From assembly GCA_032358165.1 (NCBI GenBank), contig JAALGY010000034.1:496001-560000 (forward strand): 64,000 bases of DNA, given 5' to 3'. The position numbers were made by a program, and so were the translations under genes. This document shows positions 46,853 through 58,017 of the stretch, in pieces. Source of the DNA: Diplosphaera chodatii. Its lineage: Eukaryota; Chlorophyta; Trebouxiophyceae; Prasiolales; Stichococcaceae. A model generated the notes under the pieces. The model worked only from the letters and a program-made list of their open reading frames with translations. It was not told where the DNA came from and made no database searches. Within the stretch, counting starts at the first letter, position 1. Each line of letters starts with the position of its first letter.

Positions 46853-49800
46853 TCACACGCGCCCCAGCTTTGTGAGCTTCTGGATGTCGAAGATGAGCGC
46901 GCGGTACAGGCGGATGACAAAGCCCTCGGCGTCCTCGTCCAGGATGGGCTGCAGCTCCTCCAGCATCGCCGCGCCCGAGCAGTGCTCCGTGAGCTTGGAC
47001 ATGATGTGGCTGACCATGGACTCCTCCCGCTCGCCCAGCATGTCCTGGATCTTCTTGTCGACCCAGGCGGACAGGCGGGGCGCGAAGGTGGCGCGCGCGG
47101 CGTCAAACATGGCCCAGTCGATGGGGTGCGCGAACACCGCCTCCCGGCTCGCGGGCAGCGCCGCCGCGATGCGCTTCGTGACCTCCGCCGGGTCCTCCGC
47201 CGGCGCCCCGTCGCCCTCCGGCTCGCCCTGCGTGCCATGTGCAAGGTAGCTTGTATCATTTTACTTGTTCGGAACACATGAGTTGAAAATGTTCTGCTAA
47301 GAAGATCATCGATACACGGGTACGGCCGATGTCCTGTGCAAGCCTCGGCATCATCCAGTCGAGGGTGGTACTGCGGGCTGGCAGGAGGCTCTCAGGCGGC
47401 TCGCTCAGGGTGGCAGGGCCTCATTATCTGTTGCCTGCTGAGCTGTCCGAGCAGGGCCGCAGCCCAGCATGGCAGCAGCCCATGCAGAGCGACGTGGACG
47501 GACCTCATCACGCACCTGAAGGTTTTGCATCAACTTCGGAAAGGCATGACTGAGTTGCTGTGCAAAGAAGCCCGCACCCTGGCTGCCGCGAGCTCCGCAG
47601 GTGTGTACTGCAGCGGGATGAGTTTGCGCTTCGGCTTGTCCTCTTCCTCGTCGTCACCGAATGCGGCTGACAGCGCTGCGCTTTTCACGGGTCGCCGCAC
47701 TGGCGCCGCTGCAGGGGGGGCGACCAGTGCTGGAGACGCTGTGGCCTGCCGCTGCGGTGGCGGTGATGGCGATGGCAGGGCCTGCAATAGCAAGGGCATG
47801 ATGGTCAAGACACAGATCGCCTCCGTGTTGCCGCTGTCCGGCATGTGAGGTGCGTCCACAGGTGGTACGAAGCACTCTCAGATGTAGAGCACGACACCTG
47901 CCCTGCCCTCCCTCCCTCGAGTTAGCACAATGGCAAGCTCAACGCATCAGCATGCAAAGCCCACCTGCACAACTGGCTTTGGCGGCGCCTTGGCGGCGGT
48001 CATCATGGCCTGGTAGATGGGGTCCGCGGGGTCAAACAGCTGCTGCGGCGGCGGCGCCTGCTGCTGCGGTGGCGGCGTCTGCTGCTGCTGCTGCGGCGGC
48101 TGTGGGTGCTGCTGAGTGGAGGCTGCCTCGGCAGGGTCAGCATAGCCATTGGCTGCCTCTGCAATGTGTGGAAGGATGGCTGTCGGAATCGTACACACGC
48201 CTCTGACCTGTGCTTGCATATCAGACAGGCACTGCATGATCTGATGCTTGCAGTTTAAAGACCAATACCAGCGAACTCCACCTGGTTCAGGCTGAGAGTC
48301 CCGGGCCTCGCGCCGCTGCCGCTTCTCCTTTGCCTCCGCCTCCCTGTCTGCCGCATCCTCTGCTTCCTCCCGCTGCCGCCGCTTCCGCCGCTCCTCAGCC
48401 CTCCGCCTGTGCAGCAAGCAACCACTTGACTAAGGACATGGCATCCCAGGGAGCAATTTGGTCGGCACATATGCTCTGCCAATGCTGCATGTTACTGCTC
48501 GTAGATGACGCCCCCAATTTGCCGCCATGCAGGACCAGCCATGTGCTGATGAAACACAACAGTCCGAAAACAGTTGCCCTGTTGTGATGGGCAGGCTGTG
48601 CCAAAGCTTGGGCTCCCGCCCGCTGTGGCAAAGCTGACCAGCTGGCCACGGACCACCGACGGGTAGATAAAGGCATCGTTCGAAAGGGAGAATCACCCTG
48701 ATGAGATGGGCGGCCGGCGCCACAGCTCGGGCTCCTCGTCCTCATCGTCAGCGCCCGCCTCGTCTGCCCGGATGGCGCGGGCTCGATCCCGGGCAACTGC
48801 CACCATCCGGTCGACTTCCCTCTCTGCATCCCGCTGCCTGTCCCTGCAGCCAGAACACAAAGACAGCCTATCAGGTGGGCGCCCCAAGCAATGGAGAGCA
48901 CAGGTCGGTGGTTGGCTGTGCATGCAAGCCATCTGTGCATCGGACTGCATTCTCGGGTCCAATACTACTCTGGCAGTATTCTGCAGGCAACTCATACCAC
49001 TTGTCGCTGTTGGCACAGCACAGCCACCTGGCCCTGGATAACAGGGGCCAGGCGTTCGTCCAGTGATCGTGGCTCCAGCCCTCTGGCTGATGACGAATGC
49101 AGCATACTAAATGCTTGTGCAAACACACTGCTATGCAAGTTGTCAATTGAAGGAAACACTCTGTCTTCAACCTGCTTTGCCATAGACTTTATGAACGGGA
49201 GAGAGACATGACACATAGCATGCAGTCGTGCTTACCTTGCTCAAGGAGCAGCTCATGCAGCAGGTGCGGACACAGGTGCAGTTGTCAGGCATCTGCGGAG
49301 GGGCACTTTGACGCAATTGGCGCTAGACCGCGGATCATTGATCCGGCAGAAGATCTGCTGCTGCAGCATCAGGGAGTGGCTGAGCAGCCCCTGCCAGGCT
49401 GGCCACAGGCCTCAAGCAACAGCTGTTCAGCGGTACGGGACCCTAGCAACGCACCGCTCTTCCTTCTCCCACTTCCGCACGTGCTGCTGGTAGGCGCGCT
49501 CCGCTTCGGCGGCCTTCTCCAGGGCTGCCCGGCGCTCCTTCTCACGCTGCCGCTCGAAGGCATCCTCCACATCGCGCACCCGGCGAGCCTGTAGACAGAT
49601 GTCGTGAGCCGTTTGCGAGGGTCGCATTGACGCCATGAACCGTTGATGCAAGAAGATTCACCTCTGGATGCCCGAGTGCTACAACAGGTACATAGTTTTG
49701 CAAATCCATGATCTGCTGGTCCGCCACATTATGTGCCGCTACCTTGAGGTGCATTGGCAGGCAGCCAAGGTGCAGTCATACCTCGGGGTCCTCCCGGCTG

Positions 49801-51436
49801 CTGTCGCGGCGCGATGGCGGCGGCTCCTGCCGCCTGCTGCTGCTGCTGCCGCCACCACTGCCACCGCCGCTGCCGAGGCTGCCCAGGAACTGGTCTGCTG
49901 CGGCCGCCGCCCCCCGCGGCGCCCGCTCGCTGACGATCCCCATGATGGTCTCCAAGACCTAAGCGCGGGTACGTTGAAGGCTGTTCTGATCGAGTCATGA
50001 GGGCACTCTGGCAGTGGTAGCCTTCCTCATGAAACCTCTAACCTTGTTTGACATGCCACTGCACCCCCTCACTTATTTCCATGATACATGCCCTGCCAGT
50101 CCGCAAGCATGTAGAACCGAATGCAAGGTAGTTCCGGGGTAGTGAGCCCACCCTGTCGTCCTCTGCGGCCTCCGAGGGCTTGGCCGGCGGCGGCGGCAGC
50201 TGCTCCTCGGCATCCTCCTTGCCTTCTTCCTTGCCCTCGCCGCCGTCCTCAGCTGCCGCCTCTGCCTTGGCGGCCGCCTCGGCGGCTGCATCCTCGGCAC
50301 GCGCCTTCTCTGCTGCCTGCTCCACCGCCTGAAACAGGCATGTTGACGGTTGGGCACCAACAATGGAATGCTCCATAGGGTCCGAAGAGGAGGGTGAAAG
50401 GTTGTACTTGTGCCCACGTGCTTACACGCTTTACTCACACTGAGAAGGTGCCCTCCTAGTTCTGCAACCAGTACACTTGTTTGCATGACAAGCAGGAACA
50501 GAGATCACACCTTGCGGGCCTTGAAGTCGTCGATGTACTTTTGCGTGGCGGCGTTGCACTTGACCAGCAGCTCGGAGCCGTCCAGCGCCAGGTTGTTGAG
50601 GTGCGCCAGCGCACGCATCACCCCCTCCGCCTCCTCGAACTCGCAGAACCCGAAGCCCTTCGGCTTGTTCGTCTCCGGATCCTGTGCCGCAGCGGGTCAC
50701 ATGATGAGTCGTGTCACATTCGCTTTTCATGCACTACAGCTCTGCAGCGGGTCGCCTGACGGGTTGCCAGCAGTTGCTGCTGCTAGTTGCTGGGGACGGA
50801 TCGAGGACACTGTTTCAATGAAGCCTCGCCGTCATGCGTTTCCAGGACTTGATGGCCCCGCACGCCTCCAGCAGCTGCCGCACGACCGTGTCGTCCGCCG
50901 TGGGCGCGATCTTGCCGACGTACACCGTGGTGTTCTTCGGCGCGAAGCCGCCCGACGGCCGAGGCTGTGGCCGCGCTGCAGGGAGGAAAATAGAGCAGGA
51001 CGTGGATCCGAGTGACGTCGCCGATACACCCTGTGCAAGCTGCGGGCACCCCTGTGAAGCTGTCCGTCGGCAACACCTTGATGCTCTGACGAGTTGATGC
51101 ATTCGCATCAGCGGCTTACCCTGGCCGGGCTGCGCCAGCCGGATGGGCTGCCCGGCTGGCCGCAGTGGCGGCGGTCGCATGAGCGGGGGTCGGAACCCTG
51201 CAGGTCACGACATATGCCTTTTCCGATAGCTGAATATAGCCTCAGCAAAACTAGGTACAGGGGGGCATTTGGCCGCTGCAAGTCTGTGCAAGGTCATGCG
51301 TACCGGGCGGCGGCATCATGCCGGGGTGCATCATGCCCGGCGGCGGCATCATGCCGGGCGGCGGCATGCCCATGTACATTGGCGGCGGGAAGCCAGGCCG
51401 CGGCGGCAGGTAGCCGCCCGGTGGTGGCTGCTGCAT
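46853..51436 (-). CDS. RBM25: RNA-binding protein 25 (RRM, RE/RD-rich, PWI)
   Basis: Predicted 686 aa in 12 exons: 51436-51304, 51197-51120, 50975-50830, 50681-50511, 50328-50152, 49958-49782, 49588-49455, 48843-48697, 48406-48282, 48158-47965, 47781-47578, 47227-46853. Lengths sum to whole codons. RBM25 is a U1 snRNP-associated regulator of 5' splice-site choice. The N-terminus is Pro/Met-rich (PPPMYMGMPPPGMMPPPG). The RRM follows with RNP2 TVYVGKI and RNP1 KGFGFCEF (about residues 85-165). Next are an acidic Ala/Glu segment, Arg/Glu/Asp-rich helices (VRDVEDAFERQREKERR, RRKRRQREEAEDAADREA), a polyGln/Pro stretch, and the PWI domain (FAHPIDWAMFDAA to ALIFDIQKLTKLGRV) at the end. The intron 50829-50682 fits the family alignment (SWKRMT|DPET) only with a weak GCGAGG donor. 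The 610-base gap 49454-48844 could hide a small exon. Confidence 0.9.
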
Positions 51437-51980
51437 GCTGTGCTGATTGACTCCCACAGCCACGATTCAACCGACCATGCCGAACGCCGCGGTGAAGCGG
51501 CGAGATGTGCAGAGGACAGCCACTCTGCTACAGATCAACGGCTGAGCCTCAGATGAAAGGAGTGGCCTGCTGAAATCAAGCGGCTGCCAGCTTGCAGCAA
51601 TCCGCAGTGGCGTGCAAATCAAGACTTGGCCTCGACACGCAGCACTGCACCAACAACAGACTGGCAAGGTGCTCTTCGGCGGTAATAGAAATGTGTCTTG
51701 CTGCGTTGCTGGCAGCTGTGCTTGCAAACTGCGTTGGGCAGGAGCGGGCTTTGCTGAGGCTGGCTTGCGTAATCCGCTAGAGCACAGCTCGCCGAAGGAT
51801 ACTCGCCTGCATTGACAGTTCTCACAACCATCATTTATATACCATAGCAGGATCACTACCGATCCGTCTGGCCTCGTGCCTGTTTGCGCACGTGCGCTAA
51901 GACGCGACCTGGTAGGTACCACCATCATGATCAGCGGGCAAACAGTATCGATGCCGGGCTAGCGCGTGCACTGTGCCGCG
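51437..51980. promoter_or_regulatory. Shared upstream region of RBM25 and LSM12
   Basis: About 540 bases between divergent start codons. Presumed to hold both promoters and 5' UTRs; no other feature supported. Confidence 0.4.
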
Positions 51981-53203
51981 ATGACAGGCGTCGGAGGGCA
52001 GAGAGCCGCCCTTCACATGCTAGAGGTCGGATCCACCGCGACGCTGACGACTGCCTCCGGCGAGGTGTGATGCCCGCATGATCTACTCTTCTTGCGGCAA
52101 GGCGCATATCAGCCGTCGTGATCAGGCCAGACGGCAGGTACATGGCGCTGCAGGAGCTGAGGGGGGAGGTGCTGGCGGTGGACGAGGTCACAGGCCTGAT
52201 GACGCTGAAGCAGCCTGGGTCCACGCCATTCCACAGCAACCTGCGCTTCCTCAGGATAGACCATGTGCAGGTCAGCACGGCTACTACATACTTACAGTGC
52301 GGTCCCATACCTCGATGGTACATCTGGGCGGCGATGCTGCCAACATTGTGCAAATGCCGCTCTGGGCACCATGCGCCGGGCTTCATCAAGTGCCGACCCT
52401 CTTGGACAAGCCTCCTTCTGACGGAGGCGCCTTGATGCTGCAGTCGGTGGCCTCCGTGGAGCCGGGCACCAGCACCAACGGCAAGCTGCCGTACATCGAC
52501 CCGCAGCGGTGCAGGGACCGCGAGGAGCGAGCGGTCGCGGTACGCATTCATGTATTCAGCAGTGCAACCTGCAAGTTCGCAGCGCCCCTGTCAGCATATG
52601 AGCCTAACATATGACCCTCAGCTCGTCGTTCGTCTTCAGACAAGCCAATGCTGAGGACCGGCCCTGCTGTATGCCTCAGAATTGGCAGTGCCATTCCTCG
52701 CACTGCAGGCAGCTGAGCTGGAGGCAGCAAAGGTGGGGGTGGATGTGACGCCGGAGGCGCAGGCCATCTTCAACGGCCTGGCCAAAACGCTGCCGTGCCG
52801 GTGGCAGGGCTCCACTATCGTCGTGCTCGACGAGGTCGGCGGCAGTCTGTGCACAGTACCACATGTTGCAGCACATAGAGCGGGCAACCGTCTATGCTTC
52901 TAATACTTCAAATTATGCAGTCCAGACCAAGCCACAGCCCATTCGAACATCTATATACTGCCCGTGCTCTCTGCTGATCGCAGGTGTCGATTGTGCCGCC
53001 ATATGACGCAAGCAGCTGCAACCAGCTGGCGCCCAATGCCAAGCTCTTTGACAGGATACAGAAAGTGGTGGGCTCAAATGAGCACACACCGTGCATGCGG
53101 TTGCACCAGTAGAACCATGGCACAAATGCTGCTGTACCGTCATGAACGTGCTGTCTATGTGCTGCAGCTGTTCAACGAGCGGAGCAAGCTGGGGCTCAAG
53201 TGA
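51981..53203 (+). CDS. LSM12: LSM12 homologue (LSm fold plus AD domain)
   Basis: Predicted 179 aa in 6 exons: 51981-52064, 52154-52270, 52444-52539, 52709-52834, 52984-53064, 53168-53203. Lengths sum to whole codons and fit the family (about 180-195 aa). LSM12 associates with ataxin-2 and ribosomes and acts in post-transcriptional control; animal LSM12 also works in clock translation and NAADP signalling. The LSm part is [36 protein letters not shown] and [10 protein letters not shown]. The AD (anticodon-binding-like) domain is [48 protein letters not shown] and the terminal [11 protein letters not shown]. The ATG at 51981 is the first in frame; a second ATG 12 codons later could also serve. 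Convergent with the expansin-FAS1 gene (280 bases apart). Confidence 0.88.
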
Positions 53204-53481
53204 TGTGCTTTGGCACATACAGCAGCGGCATGGAAGCAGATGCAGCTACAGCACGGTGGCAGCCCGGAGCATGTTGCTGCACAGCTGTTTCGTCCAGTCA
53301 GCTACAGAACAGCAGCACAGCAGCACTGCTGTTGATGCCGCTGAACAATCAAAGCTTACCATTATACATCACATACCAGCAAGGTTGCTGAACCTGTTCA
53401 ACTCCAGCAACAACACAACGTGAACAACAACCTTCCATGCCCTCTTGCCCCTCTACTCTGCCGTCCTGCTGCAACAGATCG

Positions 53482-56400
53482 CTATGGCAGCAGCACGCCA
53501 TCAATGATGTCCACGACAGCTTGGCAGGTCATCAGATCAGCACGCGTTGTGTCCGCCGATGACCTGTTGCCCAGGAAACGCAGGCGGCCTGCAAATGACG
53601 TCAAGCCATGTTGTTGCTGTCCTTGCACATGTCCTGGCGCACAACACATAGTCCGTCGGATGCTGTCAAGAGCTCCCAGTGTCACAAACCGGACACCGCA
53701 CCTTTGCCGAGTCCAACAACCCGCAGCTGAGCGCCATTGACCTGCATTGAGGAGCAAAGTGATGGTGGCCATATTCTGCTTCGCTTCTTCAAACAAGGAC
53801 TGACTCCCACGACTTCACTGAGCATGGGCACACTATTGCACCGTGTTGGCAAAGATCGACTGCTGGCCATTGACCAAATCCTGCAGACGGCGCACCACAA
53901 CATCACATGGAGAGGTGGTCCACTATACTTTGCACCGGCGAGGAGGACAGAATGTGATGTAATTTCAGAGGTGTGCAGGCCCACCTCTGGCAGGACAGGC
54001 CCACGGACGACGCTGCTGGTTACATCTGAAGACCGCAGCTGACCTGGAATGATGTGGTACAGCAGTACCTGCAGCCAATGCCGCTGTTTGCGGGCCTGCT
54101 TGTGGCAAGTCATCGTGTGTGTAGCTTTGCCAGCGCTCTGATGTTTTTGCGAGTATGTTAATGGGGGCTGAGGGCTTGGCGACCGGGCTTACCAGACGTA
54201 ATGTGTTGATGTCGGATGTGTTCAAAACGTTCTGTGACAGGTTGGCGAAGGCGGTGTTGGTCGGCACCAGCACGGTATACGTCGCATTGGGGTCCTGCAG
54301 CGATGGCGTCAGGCCTGCAGAGCGGCACGTGCGAAGTTCATGCCAGACAACACCATCGAAAAGATTGCGACAGTGAGCTGTTGCACTATAATAGTACATG
54401 TGGTGTCCTCATGAGTGTTGCAGTTGCACCGTGCTCACAGTCTCACAACCTGTGGCATTGGCAAGGCGGAGGAAGGTGGAGGCGTTTGGGTTGTTCTTCA
54501 ACAGGTCGTAGACCGTCGGCACGCATCCAGGCGCCGGCGCAAAGGGCTGGACGGCCGATACTCGGCCCAGTGGGTTGGCGTTGCCGATGGTGGCGTTGAC
54601 TGGTGTTGGCGTCAGCGTAGAGTTGGGCTGTGCACAGGCAGGCATGTATCATATCAGACATTGACTGTTGCACGGCTGAAAGTGGATGCATTGCATCAAC
54701 TAACAGCTTCGTGGCCATGCTTGGATGGCTTGCAATCTGTGCCGATGCTGGGATGACCCATCAACAGCACCTGGCCGATGAAGGCTGGTGACGTGCTTGT
54801 GCCAAATTGCACATTGGATGTGTACTCCTGCCCCTCAACAACCGGGGACGTGATCACGTTCCTGCAGCACGCAGAGTACTGTTGCGTTCTGCTCAAGCAC
54901 CATCTGAACACCAAGGACAACTTCCAAAGTTAAGTGTACCAGCATACACAGACTGCTGCAGCAGCTGACATGAGGGTTTTGAGTCGGCCGACTGGCCCAC
55001 CGGGCTATCAGTGCCTCAGGCCTGCGGGCGTTGGTGACGCGTATGTCCCTGCAGATGCAGCAGCAAGTGTATTGGGCGTGCTGTGATCCTTATGATGACT
55101 GCGCCAGCCATGCACGTGAACATGAGCAGCAGTGTGCATGCATCTCACCAGGGCAAGGGCGGCAGGCCAGACAGCTGCCACACAGCGCCTGCAGTGTGAA
55201 GGCAATAGTGTGATCAGAGGAGTAGCCCATACAGATGAGCCCAATGTGGTTGCCGGCCGCCAAAAGTTGTCAGCGCCATAATCACATCATCAGTCTCTCA
55301 CATCTGCACAGTCAGTGCTCACCATACGCATTATCCAGGTTCTGGAACTGCCCAGCCGTGTTGTTGCCGCCGGTCACTGCCTGACGCAACGAAGTGCCAT
55401 TCTGCACCGACGCAAATACACGTTGCAACTTGCAAGGGTGGTCAGTGATCGGTTGAACAGCACCAGCAGGCCAGCTCGTGGCATTGGAAACTACTGCAGG
55501 AATAGCATAGTAAAATAAAGGATCTGCTTGTTGCATGCTGGAGAGGCTGCAGTCTTGCCTGCGGGGACGTGCGAAGCTCCACTGTGCCAACCGCTGCGTT
55601 GCCGGCAGCATCTACAGGCGCTAATGCCACGAAGCCACCCTGCCCTGGGCGGTAGCTGACAACACGAAAGCGCAGCGGTCCAGGCGGCTGACACTCGACC
55701 TGCAGCACATGAACAGTTGAGACCACAGCTCTGCACACCAGTCCTAGCAGCCACCGCAAGTCAGCATCAGCTTACATGGTGCGTGAAGCATGTGATGAGG
55801 AGGGGCAGGTATCGGATAGCAGACCTCCTCTGGCAGTGCTGACCTGTTGGTAGGTGATGTTAGCGTGGCCAAGGTGGCCAGGCGCGATGTAGCGGCTGCA
55901 GTCAGAGGAGTTGAACGCTCAGCAGCTCAGCAGCAATGTAGCTGGCTACACAATAGTATGTAGGTACAGAGGCAAGCACGTGCCTGAAGGTCAGGTAGTG
56001 AAGGTTCAGCTGGTTGGTTCCGCATGTCGTGCAGGTATCCACAACCTGGCGCGAGGTAGTGTGACCATGCTCGTCTTCATTGTACAAGCTGTGGCAGATG
56101 TTGCGGCAGCCACCTTACACGCACAGAGCGTCAAGGTGAACATGTGCACCAGCTGCACCTACCTGCACTACTGTCGGCCGGGCGTCCGAAAGACAGTGCT
56201 GCGTGGTACAACCAGGCCAACCTCAATTGGTACACTATTGATGCTGCGCATAAGCACGCCTGGCCAGGAAAGCCACATTTGTTCACAAGAAGCTTTTCTG
56301 AGCACTGCAATGGTGCGAAGATACCCCGCTCACCGGGTCTGCACCAGCATTGCACACGACCTGCAGGCACTCGCCGCAGGCACCCTGTGGCTGCCCAGTC

Positions 56401-57336
56401 TGCAGACAGGATGCACGCAGAATCCACCCTTACATCGCTGAAGACATGTTGGTAGGGAGCAGGAGCGTGAGTACAGGTTGAACTCCTGCCTCACGCCGGT
56501 CAGGTTGAGGCTGGTTGTGATGATGCTTTGGTTGGAGTTGAGCAGCATGGCTCCTTCGGCGGAGATGCCTGCAACTGCCCAGTATGGCCTGCATCAACAA
56601 ACGATCCATATCGGAGCTGCAACAGCCGATGATCCACAGAGTGGCTGACTGCGTGCACTCATCGCAATCAGCAGGATAGGACAGCGTACCACTCGTTTGG
56701 TGACAGCTTGCCATAGCTGCATATGAAGCAGTGGCTTGGTCAACAGCACGCCGTGGCTGTGTATGTGCAGTTTACATATACAGCTAGTCAAGAGACCCTC
56801 CCAATTATCAGGAAGCTGTCATGCTTGTGCAGGGCAGACTTGCACATACCCGCAAGAACCGCCCAGCAGGGCGCCACTTGCAGCAAATGGGCTCTGCAAA
56901 TCCTGCGGGATACACCTTTTGCATCAACGATGCAGCGTAGCAGGCACCATGCATGGTGCGTTGCACCATGCGCTGGTTATAAGTCATGCAGGGCAGCAAC
57001 ACATGCAGTACGCTGCCCTGCAAGCACTGAAGAGAGTGCTTGGGGTCAACATGTGCAGGACAGCATCTGTTGACGCCGCACCTGTGGTCCACCAAATGCG
57101 CTTGCCGAGCCTACATTTGACATCAAGTGACTCCAGGCTCAACACATGTCCCTTAACACTGGCACTGCAGCACCCTGCAGGCGCACATGCCAAGAGCATT
57201 TTCCGGTTGGCTTACCGTTGATGGGGGGCCCCAGCGTGGCTCCAGGCTGCCTCGACAGCTGGGCATGCGCCATCGGACACAGGAGCAGGGCTGCTGCTGA
57301 TATCAGCAGCAGCATGGTGCCACGGGACCCAAACAT
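53482..57336 (-). CDS. Secreted two-domain expansin fused to a fasciclin (FAS1) domain
   Basis: Predicted 504 aa in 20 exons: 57336-57216, 57110-57082, 56902-56850, 56716-56690, 56588-56495, 56384-56334, 56304-56260, 56045-55984, 55895-55844, 55699-55559, 55401-55323, 55188-55149, 55048-55001, 54861-54771, 54627-54450, 54314-54193, 54068-53985, 53880-53842, 53741-53690, 53588-53482. Lengths sum to whole codons. It starts with a signal peptide (TMLLLISAAALLLCPMAHA). The expansin barrel reads SCGYGKLSPNEWPYWAV, GACGECLQVVC and VVDTCTTCGTNQLNLH. The CBM63-like domain reads ANITYQQVECQPPGPLRF, FQNLDNAYG, AVWQLSGLPPLP and DIRVTNARRPEALIAR. FAS1 follows: CVPTVYDLLKNNPNASTF, YTVLVPTNTAFANL, LLYHIIPG, VVDIIDGVLLP. 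Expansins loosen polysaccharide contacts without hydrolysis; FAS1 domains mediate adhesion at cell surfaces. The exon 56304-56260 and its GC donor are least certain. Confidence 0.78.
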
Positions 57337-58017
57337 GACAAGCACAAAGAAGGAGCTAATGCCTGCTGACCTGGCACATGCAGCTCTGCAGCTCTTGCCG
57401 CTCTGGACTCTTGCTTCTGCACTTCGCTGGAATTGTTTTATGGAACAATGTCTTTTAATGGCAATCGGCAACATGAGGATGAGGCCAACGGGCAAGTCAG
57501 ATATCAAGACCATAACATGTGATTATTCGGCGGCAGCAGGTCGGTCCTTCCAAGACCCTTCGGTACACAACCTTGCTCCCGCCTGGCCATGCATGCTTGG
57601 ATCCAAAAGTCCTCGCATATGATGGTTGCCACAAGAAGAGTCCTTAACATCGCAATCACCTGCTTGGGTAGATGTGGCCGTGAGATGCCCAGCAGAAATT
57701 TCACGTGACTCGCTTTGCTGGTCAGACCAGATCTGAAGTCTGCACTCGTGACATCATCAACCACTTCAAACGCCGGCTTCCCCTCGCAAAGGCAGGCTCG
57801 CCTGTGCTGGATGTAAGTGCTGAAACTCTGCTGCATCGCAAACGGGCAGGGCATGAATTGGCCTGATGCCGCACAGCGTCTTTGCATGGTGCTGGAGGAC
57901 ATCAGCCGCTGCAGTGAGAACGTGCATCCATATGGTGGCAGCTGACTGGAACTGTCGTTTCGCTCAGATAAACTCCACTGTGGGACGAGCATTGTCCATA
58001 CACCGGAGTGGTTCGAC
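57337..58017. promoter_or_regulatory. Shared upstream region of the two expansin genes
   Basis: About 680 bases between divergent starts of two secreted expansin-type proteins. The position allows co-regulation, but I could not identify a shared motif by eye. No other gene seen. Confidence 0.4.
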
